This document shows, piece after piece, positions 20,960-34,392 of a DNA stretch of 64,000 nt. Position 1 is the first letter of the stretch, and each line of letters opens with the position of its first letter. The DNA is from Anaeramoeba flamelloides. Its lineage: Eukaryota; Metamonada; Anaeramoebidae. Where the stretch lies: contig JANTQA010000036.1 in assembly GCA_027625915.1 (NCBI GenBank), forward strand, positions 9,321,001 to 9,385,000. The letters are read 5' to 3'. Under the pieces are notes generated by a model. The model was not told the DNA's origin, did no database searches, and worked only from the letters and a program-made list of their open reading frames with translations. The translations under genes were made by a program, and so were the position numbers.

Positions 20960-23900
20960 TTAATGAAGAATATAATAAAAAAAAATGGATTTTTATTTTT
21001 TTATTTTTTTGCAAATACAAAAAAGAGGAATTCAGAATAAAAGAACAACATTGAACCCTCTACTTTCCTTTTGTAATTCCAAAACTCTTTTTTTTCGAAA
21101 ATAATAAAGTAAATAAATAATATCGAGTAGAATGTTTTTTTTGGACTTGTTTTCTTTCTCTAAAGAAAGTTTTGCTTCAGTAATTTCAAAAACTCTTTTT
21201 TTAATTTATTCAATTCCTTAGCTCCATAAAAAATTCTTTTGAAAAGAAGGAAAAAAGAAATTTTTTCTCAATCAAGGTCAACTGATAAAACTTAATTTCT
21301 TTGAACTTTAACATAAAAAACTTGTGGGTTGATATCTATAAACACTTTCACAAACCAAGTTTGTTTAACTAAAGAAGAATAAAAATATAAAAACAAAGTA
21401 AAAATCCAAGGAAGACGGTAAGGTTTTTAAAAAGAAATAGTACTGCTTTAATGAATTGGCTTATGAAAATCTTTTTATTTCAAGACTAAATGGTTCAAAA
21501 GATCTTTGTTCTGTGCTTAATTCCTATATCAACAAAATAAAAACCCCAAACTTTTTTATTCTTCTTCTTCTTGAAATACAACATCTAATTAAGTATCTAG
21601 GAATATACCAACGTTCAAATCAAATTTGAAGGTTAATTACATGATTTTTCAAATAGATTTTCAAATATGAATTGAATTTGAGCAAATTTTTTCTAATTTT
21701 CTCATTTTTTGTAAATTAATTGTTAATTTTAAGGCAAAAAGTTTCGCTCATAATTAATTTTATTATTTGAATAATTTTTCAATTTGATCCTTCATTTTAA
21801 GAATATTCTTTTTTAAAGGAATGGTTCTATAAGATACCAATACTTTATTGACAGACTCTTACTGATTGTTACTGATATAATGCTATTTATGTTTGGAAAT
21901 TTTTACTTGATTTTCCTTTTTGAAATTAATCTGATCAAGTTTGAATAAAGCATTTTATGAAGTCAAGTGATTCAGAAACACTGTAAAACAAGTTTGTCTT
22001 CAAAATATTCTTTGTCAGGGAATGTTTGATAAAGAAACAGTTTGAAGATTTATCAAAATAGAAACGAACTAAACATTTATTGAAATTTATTAGAATTTAT
22101 CAGGATTCGTTCCTTTGATCTTTTGATTAATATGAAAACTTTTGAGTAAAATTGAAGCAAGGCCTTTTATTTGAATCACAAGTTTATGAATTCAACATGG
22201 TTTATTTTAATAAAAGCATTTGAATCTCTCAAAAGGTTTGTTCATCTATTATTTTGCTTTCTTTAAATCAATCCAAAACCATAACAAGCCCACTAATTCT
22301 TAAATTGTAATACCCTTTGAGTAAAACAATGGGGCATTTCAAGAGTCAATACAATTAATGTATGAAGTTTTATTAAAAGGGATCTGTTTCTTTTAAGTAA
22401 TATAAAAAGTGTATACAAAAGTTAGTGTGCTGGTTCGGTTGGTTATGAGATTTTGTTGAAAGATTAAAATAAAGCATTTATTTATGATTTTTTAAAATAT
22501 TTTTTTTTTTGTTATTGGATCTTAACCATATTTGAGTCAAAGAGGAAAGAGTTGTAATGGATTAATTACAAACAGAGTTAAAAATGTTTGAATGGCTTTT
22601 GGAAGTAAAAATTTACTTTTGGAAATATCAAAATTGAAATCTTTTTTCACATTTTTTCTTATTTTCTTTTTTGATTTTTCAATTTAGATGAGTTAATGTT
22701 ACTTATTTTTTTTTTATTGCAAAAGCCAAACCAAAAGTAAAAAAGTGCTGTTCTGAAATCTGGAAACCTTTAGAATAAGATTGTAGTAAAATGATTTTGA
22801 TTTTTATTTGAATTTTATTTGGATCTTCTTTTGGTGAACAAAAGTTACATTAAAGCTTTTTACAATGGTAATTAAGAATTTTGAGTTTTCAGTTGAAATG
22901 AAAATATATTGATTGATGAGTTTTACTTTATAGGTATTTCAACTATTCCTTGATGTATATTATTATACATTGTTTTTTTTTTTAAATTCTTGAAAAGTCA
23001 ATAAAAAAAAATTGGTAGTTGGAAATTTTTTAAACATTTTGATAGAAATTTAGTTTAGAAAGAATATTGGGATCTTTTATTCAGATCAAGTATTATTTTA
23101 ACCTCTCAATGAAATTTAAAAAAATTGGCTTCTCGTGGAAATGATCATTAGACCCTTCTTATTTTTTATAGTTGGGGTTCTGGAATAAGGATAAACAAAT
23201 TAACATTCAGAAAAAAGAAAAAAATAGCTTGTATTTGAAAATTTTAAAAAAACTTTCAATATTAAAATATACCACATTTTATTTTTTTTTGTGTGTTTGG
23301 AAGCATAATTTAATTCATTTTGATTTTTTTCAATTAAAATTATCCTTTGGAAAATAAAACTTTGTTAAAAATTATTATTTTAAAAATTTTTAGTATGATT
23401 TTTTTGTTTTTGAAAAACAAATTTTCATAAAAATAGAACCAGTTTCATATGACAAATTACAAATAAAACGTAAACCCCTGCCTATTTAAAAAAATTGATA
23501 AATTTTCAAAAAAAAAAAACTAACAATCTTGTCTTTTCTTTTATTTCATGATTTTCAAATATTTTTTGTTGGTTAATGTATTATATTTTAATTAGCAGAG
23601 AAGATACAATTAAGATTGTCCTTGAATCGTTTCAAAAATAAAAAAAAAAAGCAGAAAAATTTTTAAATGGAAAATAAGATCAGTATTTACTCTAAATAAG
23701 TAATAACTCTTATTTATTATTTTTTTTCTAAAAGAAATGACGAAATTATTGAAACCATAATGTACTTAAACCGGATAACGAACCATTTTATCAAATTTCA
23801 AGATTTGAATTATATGTTTTAAATAAATCTATTTCCCCCAATTATTTTCATTAAACAATATCCAAAGCCTTTTTTAGTTTGAATTTTTGCATCAAACCTC

Positions 23901-25246
23901 AAAATAAAAATTTGCTCTACATTTTTATTTTTTATGATATCACATATTTAGTAATTCTTAAGGTCTATGTAGACATATAAGGTTGAAACTTTAAATGTAT
24001 TTCAACCAATAAAAGAAAATAAAATCAAATTTTTGATATTTTGAGATAAAAAAAAACGGTTCTTTTATTTTTTTCTCAAATATTTATTTAATTTTTTGAA
24101 ATTTAAAAGAATTTATGTTATTATTTTTTTAAATATTCATATTATAAACAGTGAACCGTTATTATTAAAAACAGTTATTTGATAATATTTTTTATTTTTT
24201 ATTTTTTTTTTATTTGAAATATTAATTTTGAAAATCTGAGAAAAATTGAGAAAGAATAGTATTTTTTTTTTTTTTTTTTTTTGATACAATAACACTTTGG
24301 TTATTAATAACTCATTGTAATTATTAAGATTGGGTTATTAATTATTTATTAAAAAACATTAATTAAAAAGTATAATTTCTTTAGATTATAGGTTAAATTT
24401 TCTAGGTTTTAAAAACTTTTGCGAGAATTTTTAATTTAATGGTTGAGTTAGTTTTATCATATATTTTTTTTTTTCAAAAAAAGAAAACAATTGATTTAAA
24501 CTTATTTTTGAATAAATAAAATAGTTTTTATTAAAATTTTATAATAATTCTTGTAATTTTTTTAGAAATTAAAAATATTTTTTATACTAAAAATATTTCA
24601 AAACTTAGTGATTTTTCTCTTCAAATTAGATTTTCGCATACTTCCTTTCACAGACACTTGGATTACAATTCTTCTTCAACAAAAAAAAATTTGTTGAAAA
24701 TATTTGGATTTATATGGAATTTTGAACTTTTTACAAAAAATCAAATTATTATTAAAACTTATAAAAACAATTATTCATTTGTGAAAATAGTTTTAAAGGT
24801 TTACCTGGTATATTTCTTGTCATAACTTTTTTTCTTTGGTTTTTGAAATTTCAAGATGTAATAATAATTTTTTTGAATTTGCTCTATATTTATTCGAAGA
24901 ATTTTTATGTTTCATTGCCCCTTAAGACAAAAGTCTTTTGTTTTTTTGACACACCATCTTGTTTTTACTTCTTTTATTAAAAAAGATTTTTTCAGAGAAG
25001 TTATCTCAAATCCTACATTTGGGATTTATGTACTAAAGTTACTTCGGAGAGTCCAATTGAAATTAACTCAAAAATTCTCGTTTATAATTCTCTCTCATCA
25101 CTTCTTATCAACAAAAAAACACAGTTTGCAAGTAGAACTCGAATATACACAACATCCCAAGATTTGAAAATAGAATCTTTCTCAAATAATTTTCATTTTT
25201 TTTTTTTATTATATTTTAGAGATTTTCAGACTCCACAATTTTTAGA
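20960..25246. other. Gene-free 4.3-kb spacer
   Basis: No gene supported. About 21550-21870 resembles parts of the dispersed repeat at 1187-1620 (blocks ACAACATCTAATTA, TTTGATCCTTCATTTTAAGA, AGATACCAATAC). The 86-codon frame at 24907-25167 has more balanced composition than its surroundings but no motif I know. It lies just upstream of eL22. Confidence 0.4.
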
Positions 25247-26086
25247 ATGGGTAAATTAGCAAGGGTAAAATTAATTCTTTATTCTTTTTGAAACCTTAAG
25301 AAAAAGTTTACAAACCCATTTAAAATAAATCTATTTCTTTTATTTTTTAAAATCAAAATACAAACCAAAACAAAGAAAGCACAAAAAAGAAGAGAAACAG
25401 CCAACAAAATTAGAAAGAGACGCTTAAAACACAAACAAAAAAAACTAGAGTCTAAAAAAAAAACAGGAAAAGTAACTTTCACAATTGATTGTACCAAGCC
25501 TGTTGAAGATGGGATTATGGATGCTGCACAATTTGTAAATAATCCTTTTTATTTTTAATTTTTTCAAATACAAAAAACGAAGTCACCAACACTGATCTTT
25601 TTAAACACTCTCGTGTAGAAAACGAAAAAAATATGAACGAATCCCTGTCATTTAATTTTCTTTTTTTTCTTGATTTGCTTTTTTCTTTTTTTTTCTTTAC
25701 TTTTTTTTTTATTTTTCAAAAAATAATAAAAAACAAATTGATCTTGCCTTGTGAATTTGATTGTCCAACAAAAGGAAAACTTTTTAAATGACAAGATCAA
25801 AGTTGGAGGAAGAGCAGGAATGTTAGGAGACAAAGTCAAAATCACACGAGAAAACGCCAAGATCCATATTGCTGTTGTTCAACCATTTTCAAAAAGATAT
25901 TTGAAATATCTTACCAAAAAGTATTTAAAAGCCAACCAAATCAGAGACTACTTAAGGCCTGTTGCAGACTCCAAAGAATCCTATGAACTTAGATACTTTA
26001 ACATTCATGGTGATGATGACAATGAAGACTCAGGATCAGAATCTGACGTCAGTGAATCAGATGAATCTGAAGAAGATGAAGATTAA
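25247..26086 (+). CDS. RPL22: 60S ribosomal protein eL22
   Basis: Three exons: 25247-25264 (MGKLAR), probably 25376-25534, and 25775-26086, giving about 162 residues. Exon 2 ends [18 protein letters not shown] and exon 3 begins [19 protein letters not shown] in phase 0, matching the human eL22 sequence through the [33 protein letters not shown] and [10 protein letters not shown] blocks. The second intron is 240 bp (GTAAAT to AAAAG). The first intron (111 bp) is less certain because AG at 25299-25300 would also keep phase. The N-terminal extension of about 45 residues is very basic ([19 protein letters not shown]) and longer than in animals. The C-terminus is acidic Ser/Asp/Glu-rich. Role: structural protein of the large ribosomal subunit. 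Confidence 0.95.
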
Positions 26087-26830
26087 ATTAAATTGTTTTT
26101 TAATTTGTCTTTATTTGAATTCAATTTAATAATACAAAAGAATGGAACAGTAATTGTTAAAACAAAACGTTCATTATATATATGTATGTGTCTATCGATA
26201 CAATATACAACGGACAAGCAATTCTTTTACATATCTAGTTACAAATAGAAAAAAAAACCTTGCTGATAAATTATAAATAAATTAACACTTTTTCCCATCT
26301 CAGAATTTATGAAATGCAATTACTTAATCTAAAGGTAATTTTATACTAAATCCATTCGACAACAGCATTTTAGTGGAAAAAGATTTTTAGAATAAATAGA
26401 GTAAAAAAAGTGTTAATTTATATTTGATAAATCAGTTTCATAAAAATAAAAAAACAATTGAATTATTTTTTTACAAACTTTCTGATTTTTATTTCTTTTT
26501 CCTTTTGATCGCCTTTGAATTATCTTAATTCAATTAAATTTGGTAATTTTTTTAATATTGTTCACTGAAAAGATGGTTATATTAAAAAAGAATTGAATCA
26601 AATTATCGACGAAATTGCTTTAAGGTACACGTATTTTTTATAATTAAAATGAAAAATTGTAAAGATCGGCAAAAAAACTTTTTTTTTTGTAATTTGTGTT
26701 TTGGCTTATGGAACGTATCATTTAATCTCATTTCAAATAATTTATTAATCTGACTTTCTTTTATGAAACCAAAATTCACATGTTTTGAATATAAAAATAA
26801 AAAAAGAAAAATTAATATTTTTATTTACAA
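26087..26830. other. Spacer after eL22
   Basis: A/T-rich DNA. A short TATATATATGTATGTG tract is near 26175. No gene or repeat recognised. Confidence 0.35.
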
Positions 26831-26834
26831 TTAA

Positions 26835-27522
26835 GGGTAAAGTAATTACAGTTAATGATAATTTTCTGAAGTGGAAAAAAATTTTTATGTAATTTTAATG
26901 TCTGCAGAACAATAATAAAAAACTAACCAACATTCGAAGTCCGATCGATCTCCAAAAATCAACAATCAAAAAAAAGGAAATTTTTAGTAAAATGTGCCAA
27001 AGAGCGACACTCAATTTCCAATTTGAATGTTGGTGGATAGAAATTTGGAAAACAAGTATGTTAGTTTTGAATTGTCGCACTTTTGTATTTTTGTGATATC
27101 AAAGATTTTTTTTTTTTCATTTTTTTTATTCTCAGATGAGTTATTTTTTTCTAAAGAATGTTACAAGACCCTTAACCATCAATTATAGAATATTACACAT
27201 AAACACAAATTAGATTATACCAAATTTAATTGATTGTGTACTTCAGGAAAGATAATTTGTTTTAATTAGAATAAATTTAACCCTTTGAAAATTCACAAAA
27301 AGAAAAAAGTAATTTTTTTTTATTCACTTGATTTGATGAAATTGAGAAATTTTTTAAACTTTTTTTTATTAATTGATATTTCTTACCAAAAAGATCCTCT
27401 CTTAAATTTTATTTTTAACAAATGAATTTAGTCAATTAAAAGAAGGGGAATTGCACAATACCCTGTTTTGTTTCAGGTCACCCATTGGGTTTCGGGTAAA
27501 TACACGGTAAACGAGTAGACTC
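26835..27522. mobile_element. TTAA-flanked MITE (GGGT family), copy 2
   Basis: TTAA at 26831-26834. The right flank is TTGA (27523-27526), a one-base variant. Length 688 bp, with blocks shared with 15193-15877 such as CGATCGATCTCCAAAAATCA, GACACTCAATTTCCAATTTG and TTTCAGGTCACCCATTG. More decayed at its right end than copy 1. Confidence 0.65.
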
Positions 27523-27526
27523 TTGA

Positions 27527-29377
27527 GATTATTCTTGAAAAGTGTATATCATGTTTTTCGTTTGAAGTTAGAAAGTATTGATTTTGAGGAAAAAAACTTT
27601 TTTTGTTTTTATTGTGAATTATTAATATTCCAATTTGAATCACAACATATAAAAATAATATAGTGTGGGCGATTTAATTAGTACATAATTTTTTTTAGAA
27701 AGTTTAATTAAAATCAGTTTTGATGGTTTATCCCATATTCTTTAGCAAAAAGTTTTGTTCAGTTTCTATAAAGAGAAAATTTTTGATTTTTATATCAAAA
27801 AATTTTTTTTTCAAATTATTGTTTAAATTTTTAATTTTCAAAATTTCTGTTTTATTTATCTTTTTCAGTTGAAATAAGCCAAGTCTTAATATGAAATAAA
27901 TAAATAAAAAAGATCTTTCATAATATCAAATAATAACTAAGAAAATTGAGATGATGCAATTTCTTTTATTATAAATAAATTTTTATCTCAAAAAAAGATC
28001 TTCTTATAACCAAATTATCATCGAAAACCAAATAACTAAAAACCTCTAATGTTTATTTGATAATTTATGGTGATATTTTTTTTTAATTGGTTATTTTTTT
28101 TCTTTATTTTTAAAATATCAGACCTGTATTTTTTAGCAAATTAGTGAGCTAATTATGTTTTAAAATTTATGAATTGATGTTTTCTTTCATTCTAAATATA
28201 TTTTTTTATCCCAGTTTATTCTTTATCCTTGTATACCACCTTTTTTGAAAATGAGTTTCGATTAGTTACCATAAAATTTAATTTTTGTAAAAAAATAATT
28301 AATAAACTATGAGGGCCATTTTTAATTATGAGTTTGACATATATTAAATATATTGAAAATTGGATTAAACTGTTTTTTCGAAAAATTTGAGTCAATTTAT
28401 AAATTTTTTGGTAGAAATTATGATGGTTTAATCTGTATTCTTATCTGATAAAATATTATCAAATTATAGGATCATAATTATTTTTCTATTTTTATCAATT
28501 TTTGATTTTCTTTCTCAAATTTTTGTTTTTTTTTTTGTTTTTCTTTTCTTTTTCGGATTTTTCTTCTTTTTTTCTTTCGATTTTTTTTCTATTTCTATTT
28601 CTTTCTTTTTTTTTTTTTGATACTTTTTTCTTCCAAGAAAATTAGGTGGAAAAAAAAAGATCTTTGAAAAATCAAATAATAACAAAGAAAATTGAGAATA
28701 TGTTCAGTCTTATAAAATGAATTTAATTTTTAAGAAAAAATCTTTTTATTAAACTTTTTTTCACTGAAATTTCAATTATAAAAAATCAGTAAGGTTTATT
28801 TCAAAAATTACGATTCATCCTTTTTTAGTTTTTGGTTTGATTTTCCTTAATTTTTAAATTCTTAGATTTTTAGAGATTTAGAATGATTTAAAAGTGAATT
28901 AAAAATCATATTTAATTATTTGTTGTTCTTGAATTCTAATATATATATTTCTTTCAATTTATTCAATTCATTATTAAAGGTGTTTTACAATATTTAAAAT
29001 AGTGTTTACTATTGTTGAAAGAAAATTAAAATATTTAATTTTGAGTTTTTATTTTAATAATTATTGAATAAATCTTTAAATAAAAAAATTCTTAATTTAG
29101 AGTTCATAAGTATGAATTTTTAAATACCGTAATACTGTATTTTGGTTCCTATAATAAGATTTTAAAGGTAAATGTAAGAATCAATTTACAAACAAAAGTT
29201 TTAAATTGATGATCATGTGTAATAAATTCAAAAATTATAACTTAATCAGATTTTTTAAGAGAATTTTTTATTTATAATTCACTATAAATTAATAAAAATT
29301 AATCAGAAACTAATATATGGCGATTTTGTTACCTTAATAGGAAATATTAAAAATTATTTTTGAAAGTTGCAATTTAC

Positions 29378-29438
<61 letters not shown>

Positions 29439-30291
29439 TAGCCAAAAATTGAACCCTTTTATGAATTTTTGTGACTATTTATCATTAAAAATAAAGTATT
29501 TGAATTTTGAATATTATATTCTTGAATATTACATTTAAAATCAAAATTAAGAAAATCTAAATAATGAATCCCAATTTATAAAAAGTTTTTTTCTTCATTT
29601 AAAATCTTCATAATAAATTTTAAAAATAGTTATTAATTTGATCATTTTGACCAATTTTATCAATCAAATTCCAAAATAATAATAGAAATTTTTAACTCTA
29701 TTTGGAATTTCTCAGTATATTTCCAAAATTGTCATTTCTTTTTATGAAAGGAATTATGAGGTTTTTGTTTTTTTAATATATTAATGACTTGATTTTGAAT
29801 AACTTTGGGAATCTTATAGATTTAATAAATAAAATAGACCATAGACAAAAAAGTTCAATATCGTTTTTTAAAGTGAGACATGACTGAAAATTCAAAGAAA
29901 AATCTAACAAATAAAAGAAAAAATCAATGAACAAAGACAAAATATGGGGTTTTTATAAAACCATCTTTTAGTCAATATTTTTGTTTAATTGATCTGTCAT
30001 TATAAATTTTTAAAAAAAAAATAAATATTTTTGAGATATCCTCTAGACCTTCTTATATTTGAATATTAAAGGGAACCGAAAATATGTGCTTGATTGATAA
30101 TACTGGTATTTGAAACCTAAAATAGAGTAAATTTCAGACTAAATTTTCTTTTTTTTTTTAATTCTTCAATCTTGCCTTCATTATGTAACCTTGTTCACCC
30201 AATATATAACTTTATAAAAGAGTACCAAACAATGAAACAGAGATCACAAATAACAATATATTTGTTTTGAAACTCTATTGATTAAGCGCTA
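27527..30291. other. Gene-free spacer with compound microsatellite
   Basis: No coding signal. A compound (TA)n(GA)n microsatellite covers about 29377-29435, the only long GA tract in the window. A T/C-rich stretch of 80-100 bases is near 28515-28625. Confidence 0.4.
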
Positions 30292-30295
30292 TTAA

Positions 30296-31045
30296 GGGAT
30301 TAGTGTCGCCATAGATTTCTCTATATAATCAAAGTATGTTGTAATTGGGTATAAAAGATATTAGTGCCTCATGGCTTAAATAGTTCTAAAAAATCTATAA
30401 TAAATCTTATTGCAACAACAAATTATTACTTTTTTTACTAATGATCACAATTATTAAAGTTTCGTTTTGGAAAAATTTTTTTTAATTTCTTTTCCAAGTT
30501 TAAAAATAGAAACCCAAAATACAGTATTCTGGTATTTAATAATTTAGATTTAGAACTTCCAAAAGTAACGATTTTTATAATTTTTGAATTCCATAGATTA
30601 ACTCAGAAATCATCAACCTAAAAGCACAAAGACTGATTACTTTTGAATACTTTTGATAAAGCTACTTGTATCATCAATATATTTACAAAATTTAAGAAAT
30701 AATTTGTCAAAAAAACCTATTCGTTGATTATTTAATTTTAAAAAAAAACGAATTTTTTAGTAACCAATCTACATTTCGCAACAAATTTATGAAAGATATT
30801 TTGTGACTTTGTAGTCTGAATATTGATAATTCAACCTTTAAATTTATGGCGAAATGCAGATTTTATTCTGAAATTGTTGGGTTTTTTACTAATACATAGA
30901 TCATTTTTAATTGATGAGGATCAACAAATATTACTACTTGACTAATCGATTTTTTAGAGACTTTTGAATCATGTAGCACTAATGTGGTTAAACCCAATAA
31001 CAACATTCTTTGATCCTAGGCTTCTCCTTGGTAGACGTTAACCCC
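30296..31045. mobile_element. TTAA-flanked MITE (GGGRTTA family), copy 1
   Basis: TTAA at 30292-30295 and 31046-31049. The ends GGGATTAGTGTCGCC and GGTAGACGTTAACCCC are imperfect inverted repeats that continue inward (ATCAAAGTATGTTGT against AACAACATTCTTTGAT). Related, in opposite orientation, to 56758-57662, with shared interior such as GTAGTCTGAATATTGATAATTCAACC. No transposase. A partial copy lies near 48380-48570. Confidence 0.7.
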
Positions 31046-31049
31046 TTAA

Positions 31050-33257
31050 GTTAAAAAAACCATCTAATAAATTTAATAGCAAATTCAAGAAAATTTTACC
31101 AAAAATTGAAATTGAAAAATGAAAAAATCTAATTACTTTAATAATCAAACTTGCTTTTAAAGCTATTTTCAAGAATTTATTCTTGTTTTTAAAAGAATAC
31201 AATTTTTTTTTTGAAAAGTTCAAAATTTAACAATTTTCCAAATTATTTCTTAAAAAAGTTATTTTCTTTGAAAAAAGAAAGAAACATTATTATTTTAGAA
31301 GGAAGTGCCCAAAATACCACATAAAAATAAAACCACTATTTTTTTTAACAAAACCACACTAAAAAATCTACTTATTTTCAAAACAATTACAATAATTATA
31401 TTAAACTTTAAAAAAATAGAAATTTTTTGATTAAAAAAACAACTCTAATCAATATTTTCTATTTATTGAACAATAAAAATACCAGAAAAAAAATCAAAAA
31501 TCAAATTAAAAAAATTCTCACAAAATACTTTTATAGAACCTGGAAAATTCAACTTATAATCTAAAGAAATAATTTTTAATTTGATTATATATAATCAATA
31601 ATTAATTACCCAATCTTAATTATTTCAGTAAGGGATTATTAACATCTTAAAGATTAAAAGTATCAATAGATATTACAATTATTTCTCAATGTTTTAAACA
31701 TTTTCAAAAAAATAAAATAAATTCAAAAAAATAAATTCAAAAAAATAAATCTAATAATAAAAAAAATGAATTGAAATAATCAAATAACCAATTTTTATGA
31801 TAATATTTCCTTGTTTATCCTCTTAATATTTAAAAGAAGAATATTGCTTAACCTTTTAAATTTCAAGAAATTTAATAAATATTTGTGAATAAAATAAAAG
31901 ATCAATTCGTCTAGATCTACAAGGATTCAATATTTGGGTTTATTGTTCTTGTATTTTTAAAATATAATTAAAGGTTCAATACCCTAATAAAAAAAATTTT
32001 TTAAAACAGCTTTAAAACATTTTTATAACAAAATTCCCTTTATTATTGTCCATTTTTCATTTAAAGTTTTTTATAACGCTCTAATAACATGTTACAAAAT
32101 AATTTTAAATATCTAACTAAGATCTTTACTTTTTTTGTTTTCTTAGTTAACAATTTTTAAATTAGTGAAAATTTATGAAGAGCTACCAAGTCTTTGAAAA
32201 AATTTCTAAACTAGTCTTTGAAAAGAAATTGAAAAAATCTTAAAAAAAGTTATCATTTCAATTAACCAAAACAAAAAACTTGAGAAAGTTTATTATAAAA
32301 ACACCATCAAAAAAGGGATCGACTTCAAAATTAAATCTAATATTTAAAAAAAGTAAAAAAAATAACGAATTTTTTCATCTTTCTTTTTTGTTTTTCTGGT
32401 TTTGATTAACCAATAATTCAATTCAAAAAAATAGTCATCAGAGTAAATTTAACTGTTGATTTATAATTTCTGTTTAGTATTTTCTGATGTTCAAAAAAAA
32501 TTGTATAACTTTTCATTTTTTTCTTTTGGGTTTTGTCAACTTTTTATTTAACAAATAAAAATAAAAATTTTACAACAATGAATCCATACCCATACCTTTG
32601 TTCAAAGATCAAACTCAGATAATTTTGGGTTTTACATATCTCAAACCAATTCAGTCACATTACAATCTAAAAAGTACACAGACTTCAAACGATCAGTTTT
32701 TTTTTCTTATTTTTAAGTTTTTTTTTCTTTTTTTCTTATTCTTTTTCTTGTTTTTTTTTCATTTGAAAAGCTGGCACTGGGTTTCAAGCTAATTTTCAAA
32801 AAATACTATATCTTCTAAACAAAAAAATTCTAGAAGATATTTCAATGTGTTTGGGTTCAATACAAGATAACAAAGTTCAACAAATTTATTAGATGAAATA
32901 CTTTGGTGGTAAGATTTGATGCTTTTAAAAAAATGTTAAATGGATACTTGGCATTATTAAAAAGTAAGTCTATCTCATTCAGATCTTCTGAAATTTAAGT
33001 TTCTTATTTCTTTTTCAAATCTTATTTTTAATGTTTTTTATTATTTTTATTATTGAAGAGATGTGATCCAACAAAAGTAACTCCTGTTTGTCTTTAGCTT
33101 TTCCAGAATTTAAAAGAATTGAGAAAAATCTTTGATTTTTCTTCATTCTTTTGAATCCTAGAAAACCTGTCACTTTACGACACTCCACGAAACCGTAAAT
33201 TTATTTCGAGTTTTTTATCCTAGCTATACGACAGGTAAGATTATAACTCATAGGATA
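31050..33257. other. Gene-free spacer with one 67-bp hairpin
   Basis: Hairpin repeat C lies at 33099-33165. A patch at 32578-32700 has protein-like composition in two frames (one starts MNPYPYL after a good ATG context) but no frame runs far enough to call a gene. Confidence 0.35.
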
Positions 33258-33794
33258 TAAACAAAATTCCAAAAAATTGGACACAGTTTAAACAGTTGGA
33301 AGAATAACAATACTACACGTTAAATTCAATTTGGGAAAGAATTTTGATTTTATCAACTATTTCATTTTTTTTTCTTTTTTGTTTTGTTTTCGTTTCCTTT
33401 TTTGAAGTTAAGTAATCTGTTTTGTTTGATCTGAAATTTTTTTTTTCAATGGTTGATAGAAGGCCAGTGTTGAGTTTGTTAAATTAAAAAACAACATACA
33501 ATTGGTTGATGGTATCTTTACATTTGATCTATCAACAATTGTTGGTGAAATTTCAATAAATTAACCAATACATTTTTTGTTCAGCTCGTTTCATTATTTT
33601 GGACACACCTGTTTTTATTTTTGAGTTTTATATTTGTTTCTTTTATTTGGATTAAAACGATTACTTATTAAAACCATTAATACTGGGTAACTTAAATGTG
33701 GTTTTATATTAGGTTTGGAAAAATATAATATATTGTGGGTTTCTTTTGCCTATTTTTGATTTTATGTGTGTCCAAATTTTTGGAATGGGGTTTA
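33258..33794. mobile_element. TA-flanked MITE (TAAAC family), copy B
   Basis: Starts TAAACAAAATTCCAAAAA-TTGGACACAG and ends TGTGTCCAAATTTTTGGAAT-GGGGTTTA. Length 537 bp. Very similar to the copy at about 59308-60075 across AGTGTTGAGTTTGTTAAATT, TTGGTGAAATTTC and ATTAATACTGGGTAACTTAA blocks. No open frame. TA duplication plus inverted ends suggests Tc1/mariner-type mobilisation. Confidence 0.75.
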
Positions 33795-33922
33795 TTTTCT
33801 TTAAAAAATGAAAGAAAAAATAAAATTCCCTCCAATGACAAGAAAAAGAGAAAGAAAAGCCAGGAATGAAAGAGAGTATAGGTTTTATTGGTAATGGTTA
33901 AGTGATCAAGAGGTCTTAATCT

Positions 33923-34054
33923 GTTAAAGAGAGAGTTTTGAAGTGACTAAATTTGTGACTACCAATTCAAAGAGCAATCAAAAGAATCTTTTAATTACAG
34001 CCATTAGAAGTATTTTAGACCCAATTTAGTTTTCTGAAAAAAGGAAAAAAACGA
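33923..34054. repeat. Dispersed ~130-bp repeat, copy 1
   Basis: Matches 37526-37649: GTTAAAGAGAGAGTTTTGAA, GTGACTAAATTTGTGACT, CAATTCAAAGAG and TTTAGTTTTCT blocks are shared in the same order and orientation. No terminal repeats seen. Origin unknown. Confidence 0.55.
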
Positions 34055-34194
34055 AAGAGAATACAAAAAGCGTAAAAACTTAAAAATGTGTGTTTTTGCG
34101 TAACCCAAGTATTGAATGGGCTGGTGGTTGTTCCCTTTTTATCGATTTTTTTCGAATTACCACCATGATTTGTTTTAACAAGGGGTTCTAAATA

Positions 34195-34390
34195 CAGTCA
34201 GTTTCACTTTTAAGGCACAAACTTTCAACGAAATTTAAGGCACAAAAAAATCTAAAATTAAGGCACAAAATTTGTAATTTTTTTTTTTTACAATTTATTT
34301 TAATAGAATCTGAATTTTGTGCCATAATTTGAGATTTTTTTGTGCCTTAAATTTCGTTGAAAGTTTGTGCCTTAAAAGTGAAACTGACTG
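34195..34390. mobile_element. 196-bp palindromic MITE (CAGTCAGTTTC family), copy 1
   Basis: TA at 34193-34194 and 34391-34392. The arms begin CAGTCAGTTTCACTTTTAAG and are about 90 bases long, meeting in a short A/T centre. Within each arm the word AAGGCACAAA occurs three times. Near-perfect arm matching makes this the youngest-looking of three copies (others at 44513-44706 and 56523-56716). Typical of a Tc1/mariner-type foldback MITE. Confidence 0.85.
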
Positions 34391-34392
34391 TA

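Noticed and set aside
24907-25167. 86-codon plus-strand frame upstream of eL22
   Set aside because: No motif, high Phe/Leu/Ser from T-rich codons; may be promoter DNA.
29377-29435. Compound TA/GA tract considered as a CRISPR-like or regulatory array
   Set aside because: It is a simple microsatellite with no spacers.
32578-32700. Exon-like patch with MNPYPYL start and a second protein-like frame
   Set aside because: The ATG frame stops after 14 codons and no convincing donor or acceptor joins it to anything.
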